Positions 1 to 5,850 of a DNA stretch of 8,351 bases are shown in pieces. Numbering within the stretch: the stretch's first letter is position 1; the number at the start of each line of letters is the position of its first letter. A model generated the notes under the pieces. It saw only the letters and a program-made list of their open reading frames with translations. It had not been told where the DNA came from and ran no database searches. This DNA is from a bacterium (GTDB lineage Bacteria; JAUVQV01; DATDCY01): positions 1-8,351 of the forward strand of contig DATDCY010000174.1 of NCBI GenBank assembly GCA_036524115.1, given 5' to 3'. The position numbers and the translations under genes are program-made.

Positions 1-470
1 CGCCGCAGACGCCCGGCGATCAGCTCGCGGTGCGCGTCCAGCGAGAAGCACGCCTCGCGCGCGACCGGCAACGCGGCGGCCCCCGGCGCCACGCGCAGCG
101 AGTGCAGGAGCAGGAAGAAGGCGGCCATCCGGTCGAGGAGGGGCCCGTCGATCTCGCCCGCGGCGATCCGCCGCCCCTCGACGAACCCGTAGACCCCGAT
201 CCCCTCGGCCGCGAGCGCCCCGACGGGCTCGGGCACCTGGCGCACCCCCCGCGCCCAGAGGAAGGAGAGCGCGCCAAACTCCGCGGCGAGCCGGTCGACG
301 GGGTCGCCCTCGCGCCGGCGGTAGCGCTTGGCGCAGTAGACGGCGCCGGCGCCCGTGCGCACCCGGAAGACCTCGGCGTTGGCCCCGCCGGGGATCGGCT
401 CGGCCGAGAGCGGCACCTCGCCCCGCCAGGCGGCGAGGGCCGGCCGCAGCGCCTCGAGGATGTCGCTCAC
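1..470 (-). CDS. Aminoglycoside-phosphotransferase-fold kinase, N-terminal part (runs off left edge)
   Basis: The first 156 codons are visible and the C-terminal half lies outside the window. The start is a GTG at 470-468 that overlaps the TGA stop of the HAD gene (GTGA), a typical translational-coupling arrangement. Seen: a glycine-rich loop PIPGGANAEVF (about residues 26-36), then a lysine in VYCAKRY (K48) in the place of the ATP-binding lysine, an acidic residue E64 on the following helix, and an LLLHSL segment near 120-125 resembling the helix before the catalytic loop. These fit the N-lobe of the APH/choline-kinase fold. The catalytic HxDxxxxN loop would lie beyond the edge, so activity cannot be judged. 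As the last gene of a sugar-phosphate operon it may phosphorylate a sugar or another small molecule; the substrate is unknown. Family assignment is moderately secure, function is inference. Confidence 0.72.
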   Translation of the reverse strand, partial: MSDILEALRPALAAWRGEVPLSAEPIPGGANAEVFRVRTGAGAVYCAKRYRRREGDPVDRLAAEFGALSFLWARGVRQVPEPVGALAAEGIGVYGFVEGRRIAAGEIDGPLLDRMAAFFLLLHSLRVAPGAAALPVAREACFSLDAHRELIAGRLR

Positions 471-1078
471 CGGGCGGCCCCGAAGAGGTGCGTGCGGATC
501 TGCGCCCAGCTGGCGAAGGCGAGCACGCCGGCGGGCGGGGCGCCCGCGCGCGCCGGATCGTAGAGGATGCGCTCGACGCCGCGCGGGAAGTCCGGGCGCC
601 CGAGCACCTCCACCAGGTCGTCCACGAAGTGCGTGCAGCCGGCGCGGCCGATCCGCCGGATCTTCTCGTCCTGGGTGCCGACGAAGGCGATGTCCGCCGC
701 GGCGACGCCGAAGCGCGGCGTGAAGCCCTGCCGCCCGATCCAGGAGCGCGCCGCATCCCGCAGGGACACGCGCTCGCCGATCGCCGGGAACTCGGTCTTG
801 TGGCTGATGATCGAGACGCGCGCCCCGGCCTCACGGCAGGCGAGCAGGAACCGATCGATGCCGGGCGCCGCCTCGGCCTCGTCCATGAGGCGCCCGTAGA
901 CGAGCCCCTGCAGCTCCGTCCAGCTGCGGTCGCCGTCGGGGAGCGCGCGGATCGCGTCGCGCACGGCGCGCTTGTTCACGGCGGTGCCGGGCGGGATGAG
1001 CCCGTCCGCGAGCGCCCGCCGGTGGAACACCCGGTCGTAGAGCGCCACGGTGTTGTCGAAGTCCAGGCCGATGTGCAT
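467..1078 (-). CDS. HAD-superfamily hydrolase (phosphatase-like)
   Basis: 203 residues. HAD motif I, DFDNT, stands at residues 6-10 right after the ATG (nucleophile D6, acid/base D8). A motif II candidate is the serine of ISHK (S92). Motif IV is FVDD (D153, D154), with a lysine near 139 as motif III candidate. An all-alpha insert (about residues 20-75) after motif I suggests a C1-type cap. The start is fixed by the position of motif I; the upstream Shine-Dalgarno (GGGA) is weak. The protein lacks the cysteine zinc-binding loop known from the heptose bisphosphate phosphatase GmhB, so it should not be called GmhB, although its place in the operon would fit a sugar-phosphate phosphatase. It follows the radical SAM gene by 52 bp and overlaps the next gene by 4 bp. 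Superfamily is certain, substrate unknown. Confidence 0.85.
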   Translation of the reverse strand: MHIGLDFDNTVALYDRVFHRRALADGLIPPGTAVNKRAVRDAIRALPDGDRSWTELQGLVYGRLMDEAEAAPGIDRFLLACREAGARVSIISHKTEFPAIGERVSLRDAARSWIGRQGFTPRFGVAAADIAFVGTQDEKIRRIGRAGCTHFVDDLVEVLGRPDFPRGVERILYDPARAGAPPAGVLAFASWAQIRTHLFGAAR

Positions 1079-1100
1079 CGCAATCCCGGGCGGCAGTCCG

Positions 1101-1117
1101 CGCGCCCGCGCGGCGCG
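1101..1117. other. GC-rich hairpin between radical SAM and HAD genes
   Basis: CGCGCC (1101-1106) and GGCGCG (1112-1117) are perfect inverted arms around a 5-base loop, in the only substantial spacer (52 bp) inside the minus-strand operon. There is no T-run after it on either strand, so it is not a classical intrinsic terminator. It could tune mRNA processing or stability between the upstream genes and the last two, or be a chance product of the extreme GC content. Confidence 0.3.
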
Positions 1118-1130
1118 TCCCGCCCGTCCC

Positions 1131-2201
1131 CTAGATGAAGTTGGCGTGCGCCGGCGGGTGGGTCAGGTCCCAGAGGTAGCGGTTGACCTTGTCCATGCGG
1201 CAGTTGACCCGGCAGCCCGCGATGTCGAGCTCGCTCTCGACCATGCGCAGCGAGGCCGCCCGCCGCTCGCCCTCCCAGATCTCGCGGAAGGTCTGCTCGT
1301 GGATGTTGCCGTAGAGGAAGCGCTCGTCCCCGATGTACTCCTTGCAGCCCCAGACGCGCCCCGCGGCGTCGATGTAGGAGTAGAACGGCAGGCCGAGGCA
1401 GCGCCCGTAGCCCCTCTCCTGCCTGTCCCAGAGGCGCATCGTCTCCTCGCGGAAGATCACCTGGAAGCTGTCGGTCGCCAGCGCGCGCACGCCCCCGGCG
1501 AGCCCGAGGAACTCCTCGTAGCGGATGTCCTTGTAGCGCGTCGTCTGGCTCGGCGCGAAGTGCGAGTAGGGCTTGACCACCAGGTAGTCCAGGCCGATGT
1601 CCCGCGCCCGCTCCGCGAGCGTGCCGACCTCGCCGGCGTTCTCGGGCAGCAGCAGCAGCTGGATGCCCAGCGTGCAGGCGTAGCCGTTCTCGCGGCGGAT
1701 GCGCACCGCGGCGGCGAGGTTCCCGAGGACGGTCTCGAAGTCCTCCGCGCGCGTGCGGTGGATCGTGGCGTACGTCGCCGCAGTCCCCGCGTTGCAGCTG
1801 ACCTTGATCCAGGACGTGCTCCCGAGGATCTCGCGCGCCAGCGCCTCGCGCAGGAGCACGCCGTTGGTCGTGAAGGCGACGTCGATCCCGGAGGCCTTCG
1901 TGTGCCGCACGATCTCGCCGATGCGCTTGTGCAGGAGCGGCTCGCCCTCGCCCGCGAACATGATGCTCTTGAGCCCGAGCGCGCCCAGCTCCGCGATGCG
2001 CTCCTTGAGCAGGTCCGCCTCCAGGAACTTGGCGCCGTAGCCGAGGTAGTCGACCGCGCAGAAGAGGCAGCGGTGGTTGCAGGCCCCCGAGGGGCTGACC
2101 TCCATGTAGATCGGGTAGACCGTCCTGCCCGCGAGAAAATCGGCGACCCGGGCGGCGTGGTAGATCAGCTTGTGGCTGTCAATCCGGTACTCGTCGGCCA
2201 T
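1131..2201 (-). CDS. Radical SAM protein with C-terminal SPASM/twitch-like cysteines
   Basis: 356 residues. The radical SAM cluster motif CNHRCLFC (C41, C45, C48; CxxxCxxC) binds the SAM-coordinating 4Fe-4S cluster. A GEGEPLL segment at 84-90 matches the GGGEP SAM-binding motif, and TTNGVLL (111-117) follows as in the family. Four more cysteines in the C-terminal third (C268, C286, C330, C334) suggest an auxiliary cluster of the SPASM/twitch type. The ATG at 2201 is chosen over the longer frame because GGAG at 2212-2209 lies 7 nt upstream and MADEYRIDSHK begins the conserved-looking N-terminus. The gene starts inside the end of gmhA (23 bp overlap), so coupling is likely. SPASM proteins often modify peptides, but some act on sugars (dehydrogenation, epimerisation, carbon removal); here the sugar-operon setting favours a sugar substrate. 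That is inference; the reaction is unknown. Confidence 0.88.
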   Translation of the reverse strand: MADEYRIDSHKLIYHAARVADFLAGRTVYPIYMEVSPSGACNHRCLFCAVDYLGYGAKFLEADLLKERIAELGALGLKSIMFAGEGEPLLHKRIGEIVRHTKASGIDVAFTTNGVLLREALAREILGSTSWIKVSCNAGTAATYATIHRTRAEDFETVLGNLAAAVRIRRENGYACTLGIQLLLLPENAGEVGTLAERARDIGLDYLVVKPYSHFAPSQTTRYKDIRYEEFLGLAGGVRALATDSFQVIFREETMRLWDRQERGYGRCLGLPFYSYIDAAGRVWGCKEYIGDERFLYGNIHEQTFREIWEGERRAASLRMVESELDIAGCRVNCRMDKVNRYLWDLTHPPAHANFI

Positions 2202-2769
2202 GCACCCGCTCCATGTACAGGTCGTGGAAGCCATGGCAGATCGTCTGGTGGAGGCACTCGACGAGGCCGTAGGAGTGCGAGGGAACGTGGAAGTTCAGAT
2301 CGCCGAGGGCGCGCAGCGGGTTGTCGGCGTCGAAGCCCGAAAGCGTGACGACCGCGCAGCCGCCCCGGCGCGCCGCCGCGGCGGCCGCGAGGATGTTGCG
2401 CGAGCGCCCGCCGCTGGAGATCGCCACCAGCACGTCCCCCGGGGAGGCGACCAGCGCCAGGGGCCGCGCGAAGACCTCCTCGTACCCGAAGTCGTTGGCC
2501 AGACAGGTCAGCAGCGACCCGTCGTTGAAGGCGCGGCTGCGTACGCCGGCGTTGAAGAAGTCGACCGCCCCGTGGCTGGCGATGGCCGCGCTGCCGCCGT
2601 TGCCGACGAAGTGCACCGTCGCGCACGCCGTGCCGGCCGCCACCAGCAGGTCGACGGCACGCGCGAACCCCGGGTCGAGGCCGAGGTCCCGCCCCTCGCC
2701 GTCGGTGCAGGCCGTGGCGGCGCCGATCCGGGCGAGCGTGCCGAGGTACCGCGAGAACTCCGTGCCCAC
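2179..2769 (-). CDS. gmhA: GmhA-like sedoheptulose-7-phosphate isomerase (SIS domain)
   Basis: 196 residues, close to the roughly 190 of characterised GmhA. A single SIS domain: phosphate-binding loop FVGNGGSA (54-61), followed by H66, then SLLTCLANDFGYEEVF (85-100), which matches the GmhA pattern of NDFG plus an acidic/aromatic stretch. Next comes an SSGGRSRN loop (118-125) and an ExxHxxxxH segment (E171, H174, H179) that contains the conserved active-site histidine region. GmhA converts sedoheptulose-7-phosphate to D-glycero-D-manno-heptose-7-phosphate in the cytoplasm, the first step to activated heptose. Oddities: the pair of glutamates that usually follows the first histidine reads V69-D70, and the usual SGNS loop is SGGRS, so the substrate may differ. 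The GTG at 2769 is preferred because GGGGAGG lies 5 nt upstream; the frame remains open further upstream but only inside the kinase gene. Confidence 0.82.
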   Translation of the reverse strand: MGTEFSRYLGTLARIGAATACTDGEGRDLGLDPGFARAVDLLVAAGTACATVHFVGNGGSAAIASHGAVDFFNAGVRSRAFNDGSLLTCLANDFGYEEVFARPLALVASPGDVLVAISSGGRSRNILAAAAAARRGGCAVVTLSGFDADNPLRALGDLNFHVPSHSYGLVECLHQTICHGFHDLYMERVHGRRVPD

Positions 2770-2774
2770 CGTCA

Positions 2775-2781
2775 CCTCCCC
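2775..2781 (-). promoter_or_regulatory. Shine-Dalgarno that sets the gmhA start
   Basis: On the minus strand GGGGAGG begins with the last base of the upstream TAG stop codon and is followed by TGACG and then GTG at 2769. Its 5-base spacing supports the GTG at 2769 over the GTG at 2775, which would overlap the site itself. Confidence 0.7.
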
Positions 2782-4298
2782 TACCGCAGCAGCGCCGCGG
2801 CGAACTCGAGCAGCTCCGTGCGCTCGACCGGCCGGCGGTTGCCGACGATCTTGACCGCGAGCGCGCCCGCGAGGTTGCCGATGAAACCCACCAGATCCAG
2901 CGGGATGTCGCGCACCACGCACGGCGCGGTGAAGGCGAAGAAGGCGTCGCCGGCGCCCACGGTATCGACGACCTTGGCCGAGAAGATGGGCGTGCGCACG
3001 GTCTCGCCGCCGCGCGTGACGCCGATCGACCCGCGCTTGCCGAGCGTGCTGATGAGCAGGTCGCAGCCGAGGCGCGCCGACATCCGCCGCACCACATCCT
3101 CGATCGGCGACTCCTTGTCCTGCGCCGCCCAGCGGATCTCCATCTCGTCGAGGCAGATGAAGTTCGAACGCTGGTACTTCGTGATCATGTTGTACCCGAC
3201 GTTCCCGCCGTTGCTCTGCGTGTTCACCGCGAGGTGGCGCGCCGAGCGCTCGATCGCCCGGATCAGGCCGGCCGTGAGGAAGCCGTGGCCGTAGTCGGAG
3301 ACGAGCGCGAGGTCGAAACCGGGGAGCAGGGACGTCAGGTGCCCCTCGATCTCCTGCTCGAGCTCCGCCGGGATGAAGTGCGTGTTGAGGTAGTTCACCT
3401 CGAAGAGCTTCTGGTTGAGGTACTGGTCCAGGTAGCGCTTCTTGATCACCGTCGGGCCGTCCGGGCGGTGGAAGAACGTCGGCTTGACGTTCGGCCGCAG
3501 GTGCGCGCGGATGAACTCCTCGCGCGAGTCCTCCGCGCCGAGGACCGCGACGAGGCTCACCTCCTTGCAGAGGCCGGCGAGGTGGTTGGCGATCGCGAGC
3601 GAGCCGCCCGCGAAGACCTCGTGCGAGCGGTAGTGCTGCACGACCAGCGGCGACTTGCCGGACTTCCCCAGCGGGAGGCAGTAGTGGTACTCGTCGACGA
3701 TCGCATCCCCGATGAGCACCACCCGCGTGTCGCGCACGCTGTCGAGCCAGCGGCGCAGGTCCTCGAAGCTGTAGCGGTGCGCGAACTCGCGCAGGAACAG
3801 CCGCGTCTCCTCGGGGTAGACGTCGAGGAAGGAGTGCAGCAGCGCCGCCGAGGAGGTGAGCAGACCGATCGTCTCGTAGATGCTCGTCGAGCCGAGGTCC
3901 GCGCCCTCCTGCCCGTCGAAGAGGAACTGGTGCACCTGCCGCTCCGCGCCGCTGGCGGCCTGCGGCCGCGCGAGCACGTCGGGCTTGAGCAGGCGGACGG
4001 TCTCGAAGGGCGTCGCCTCCGCGATGATCGTGACGAAGTCCACCTGCGCCAGGGACGCGGCGCTCTCGGCGCGCAGCGCCTCGGGGAAGATCGGGCGGGC
4101 CGGCCCCTCGTCGAGCGCGCGGTCGCCCGCGACGGTCACGACGAGCACGTCCCCCTGGCGCCGCGCCTCGTCGAGGTGGCGGATGACCCCCGGGTGCACC
4201 AGGTCGAAGACCCCGTGGCTGAGCACGATCCGCCTTCCGGCCGCGCGCAGGGCCGCGCAGCGCTCGGCCGCCGCCGCCAGCGTCAGGATCTCCGCCAT
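2781..4298 (-). CDS. Fusion of a degenerate nucleotidyltransferase domain and a PfkB-family sugar kinase (reversed HldE architecture)
   Basis: 505 residues. The ATG at 4298 has an AGAAGGGGGG ribosome site directly upstream and lies 13 bp after the previous stop. Residues about 22-155 form an RfaE-domain-II-like nucleotidyltransferase domain (HGVFDLVHPGV at 28-38). Residues about 190-505 form a PfkB/ribokinase domain: GDAIVDEY (198-204), FAGGSLAIANHLAG (229-242), VSDYGHG (333-339), and the signature DTVGAGDAF (445-453) with anion hole GAGD and catalytic base D451. E. coli HldE has the opposite order, kinase first. The kinase half looks intact and could phosphorylate the GmhA product. In the nucleotidyltransferase half the second histidine of HxGH is V38, and the usual VKG lysine motif reads LARPQ (109-113), so it is probably catalytically dead. 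Kinase fold is certain; the heptose substrate is inferred from neighbours and from RfaE resemblance. Confidence 0.87.
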   Translation of the reverse strand: MAEILTLAAAAERCAALRAAGRRIVLSHGVFDLVHPGVIRHLDEARRQGDVLVVTVAGDRALDEGPARPIFPEALRAESAASLAQVDFVTIIAEATPFETVRLLKPDVLARPQAASGAERQVHQFLFDGQEGADLGSTSIYETIGLLTSSAALLHSFLDVYPEETRLFLREFAHRYSFEDLRRWLDSVRDTRVVLIGDAIVDEYHYCLPLGKSGKSPLVVQHYRSHEVFAGGSLAIANHLAGLCKEVSLVAVLGAEDSREEFIRAHLRPNVKPTFFHRPDGPTVIKKRYLDQYLNQKLFEVNYLNTHFIPAELEQEIEGHLTSLLPGFDLALVSDYGHGFLTAGLIRAIERSARHLAVNTQSNGGNVGYNMITKYQRSNFICLDEMEIRWAAQDKESPIEDVVRRMSARLGCDLLISTLGKRGSIGVTRGGETVRTPIFSAKVVDTVGAGDAFFAFTAPCVVRDIPLDLVGFIGNLAGALAVKIVGNRRPVERTELLEFAAALLR

Positions 4299-4311
4299 CG
4301 CCCCCCCTTCT

Positions 4312-4800
4312 TCAGTCCACCGCGAAGTAGCGCTTGAGCAGCGCCGTCGAGGAGGAGACGAGCTCATGGGTGAAACGCATCTCCCCGCCGACCTGCTCTA
4401 GTACCGCGATCTCGCGCTTTAGTTTCTCGGAGCGCGCCTCCGGCGCCTCGAACTCCTGGCCCTTGACGAAGTAGGTCGGCCGCAGCAGCCGGATGGTCTC
4501 CTCCGCGGTCGGCCAGGCGTTGACCGCGGCGTAGTCGACGCACTCGAGCGCGGCCACCGACTCGGCGCGCAGCTGCTCGGGGAACGCCGGCCGCCCCGGC
4601 CCCTTGTCCACGAAGCGGTCGGGGCTCACGGTGACCACGAGGGCGTCCGCCAGCCGGCGGGCCGCCTGGAGATGCTTGATGTGGCCGGGATGCACGAGGT
4701 CGAAACAGCCGTGGCAGTGCGCCACGCGCAACCCCTGCCCCTTGAGCGCCGCCACCCGCTCCGCGAGCTCCCCGAGCGTGAGCACCTTCCCCTCCCGCAT
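4312..4800 (-). CDS. rfaE2: RfaE-domain-II-type nucleotidyltransferase (heptose-1-phosphate adenylyltransferase-like)
   Basis: 162 residues, one cytidylyltransferase-like domain. The key motifs are all intact: GCFDLVHPGH (31-40) with HxGH at 37-40, KGPGRPAFPEQLRAE (66-80), the lysine motif FVKGQEF (111-117), and the C-terminal SSSTALL (149-155). Enzymes of this kind join an NTP to a sugar-1-phosphate and release pyrophosphate, giving for example ADP-heptose or GDP-heptose; the nucleotide cannot be told from sequence alone. The start ATG at 4800 shares one base with the stop of the upstream gene (TGATG), so the two are translationally coupled. A much longer open frame extends upstream of it, but this is antisense or out-of-frame reading of the neighbouring genes. 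It is a close paralogue of the first domain of the next gene and probably supplies the catalytic activity that domain lacks. Confidence 0.88.
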   Translation of the reverse strand: MREGKVLTLGELAERVAALKGQGLRVAHCHGCFDLVHPGHIKHLQAARRLADALVVTVSPDRFVDKGPGRPAFPEQLRAESVAALECVDYAAVNAWPTAEETIRLLRPTYFVKGQEFEAPEARSEKLKREIAVLEQVGGEMRFTHELVSSSTALLKRYFAVD

Positions 4801-5813
4801 CAGGCGGCTCCGTCCGCGGCCGTCAGCGCGCGCCAGAGCGCGGGGACGGTCTCCTCGTGCCGGCCGCGCAGGTAGCGGCTCCTGCCGCCGCCGGCCAGCG
4901 TGCGGGCGAGCAGCGTCTTCCAGGGGCGGAAGTAGTACGACGGCGAGGAGCGCGACGGCTCCGCGGCCAAATCGCCGCGCAGCTCCTGGATGTCGGCGAC
5001 GAGCACGTCGAAGCCCTCGACCCGGCGCCCTTCGCGGGCGGCGACGTTGCGCGCCATGGCGAGGGCCTTGAGGAAGACCTCCGGCGCCATGACGGCGCTG
5101 CCGAAGGCGAGGAGCATCCCCCCGTCGAGCCGCTCGACCTCCGCGGCGAAGCGCAGGAAGTCCCGGTAGGAGGCGGCGCCCGCCGCGGCCGCGTCGAAGT
5201 TCGGGTGCTCGTGGACGATGTCGTAGCCGATGCCGATGTGCACGGTGGCCGGCACCCCGAGGCGCCGGCAGGCGGCGAGGAGGCTCACGTCCTTGTGCGG
5301 GTAGGCGCCGCCGAGGATCGCCTCGCCAACCGCCTCGCCGAGGCCGAGTTCTCCGGCGGCGTGGGCGGCGTTGACGATGTCGTTGATGCGCCCCGTCTCC
5401 TCCCAGAGGCCGAACTCGCCGGTCGCGATGTAGCGCGCCACGCTCTCGGTCGTGGCGCCGATCAGCGCCAGCTCGAAGTCGTGGATCACGCAGGCGCCGT
5501 TCATCGCCACGAGCGTCACCAGGCCGCGCTCGAGCAGGTCGATCAGGTGCCGCTGGACCCCCGCGCGCAGGACGTGGGCGCCCATCATCAGGATCACGGG
5601 GCGCCCGGCCCGACGCACGGCGTGGATGCGGGCCGCGACCTCGCGCACCTCCGCCGGCACCGACCCCGACGCCTCCAGCGACCGCAGCGCCGCGAGGTCG
5701 AGATCGTGGGCGCGCTCCGCGAGCGGGCGCAGGCGCAGGCGGCTGCGGTCGAAGCGGGCCGCCGCCCCCGAGCCGCGCCCCGCGGACGCGGCTGCTTCCC
5801 TCTCTGCGCTCAT
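4800..5813 (-). CDS. Deoxyhypusine-synthase-like protein of unknown function
   Basis: 337 residues, first gene of the operon. Seen: VILMMGAHVLRAG (73-85), an AMNGACVIHDFELALIG segment (103-119), an INDIVNAA stretch (143-150), HIGIGYDIVHEHPNFD (192-207), ASYRDFL (214-220) and GSAVMAPEVFLKALAMARN (238-256). The VIHDFE and TxESV blocks resemble deoxyhypusine synthase, an NAD-dependent enzyme that moves a butylamine group from spermidine to a lysine. The lysine-bearing active-site signature of true deoxyhypusine synthase (GxxSxAxPDEAxSWGK) is not evident, and bacteria have no eIF5A substrate, so another NAD-dependent reaction is likely. I recall similar proteins next to heptose genes in Geobacter-like genomes, but could not check. 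Start: ATG at 5813 is the first plausible one outside the divergent gene; it has no Shine-Dalgarno and sits directly against an AT-rich promoter-like region, so the transcript may be leaderless. N-terminal ~20 residues are low complexity. Confidence 0.75.
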   Translation of the reverse strand: MSAEREAAASAGRGSGAAARFDRSRLRLRPLAERAHDLDLAALRSLEASGSVPAEVREVAARIHAVRRAGRPVILMMGAHVLRAGVQRHLIDLLERGLVTLVAMNGACVIHDFELALIGATTESVARYIATGEFGLWEETGRINDIVNAAHAAGELGLGEAVGEAILGGAYPHKDVSLLAACRRLGVPATVHIGIGYDIVHEHPNFDAAAAGAASYRDFLRFAAEVERLDGGMLLAFGSAVMAPEVFLKALAMARNVAAREGRRVEGFDVLVADIQELRGDLAAEPSRSSPSYYFRPWKTLLARTLAGGGRSRYLRGRHEETVPALWRALTAADGAA

Positions 5814-5833
5814 ATCTGTATAATTTATCAGAT
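5814..5833. promoter_or_regulatory. Bulged inverted repeat in the divergent promoter region (possible operator)
   Basis: ATCTG-t-ATAA-t-TTAT-CAGAT: nine-base arms that are perfectly complementary except for one extra T (5819) in the left arm. It fills most of the AT-rich spacer between the operon and the glycosyltransferase and covers the TATAAT box. This layout suits a regulator controlling both directions. No regulator gene is present in the window, and the AT-rich composition raises the chance of a spurious palindrome. Confidence 0.45.
5819..5824 (+). promoter_or_regulatory. TATAAT -10 element for the glycosyltransferase gene
   Basis: Perfect consensus TATAAT, 26 bases upstream of the ATG at 5851, in a window that is otherwise almost without such AT-rich hexamers. 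The -35 position (17-base spacing) reads TTCCCT at 5796-5801, a poor match, so activation by a protein or an alternative sigma factor is possible. A Shine-Dalgarno GGAGG (5842-5846) follows before the start codon. Confidence 0.5.
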
Positions 5834-5850
5834 TTTTGCCTGGAGGGCGC

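Noticed and set aside
1101-1117. Intrinsic terminator inside the operon
   Set aside because: A hairpin exists but no T-run follows on either strand, so it is listed only as a structure.
1050-2348. 432-codon plus-strand open frame opposite the radical SAM gene
   Set aside because: Antisense shadow of high GC content: Arg/Ala/Val/Glu-rich, no motifs, while the minus strand carries a clear radical SAM protein.
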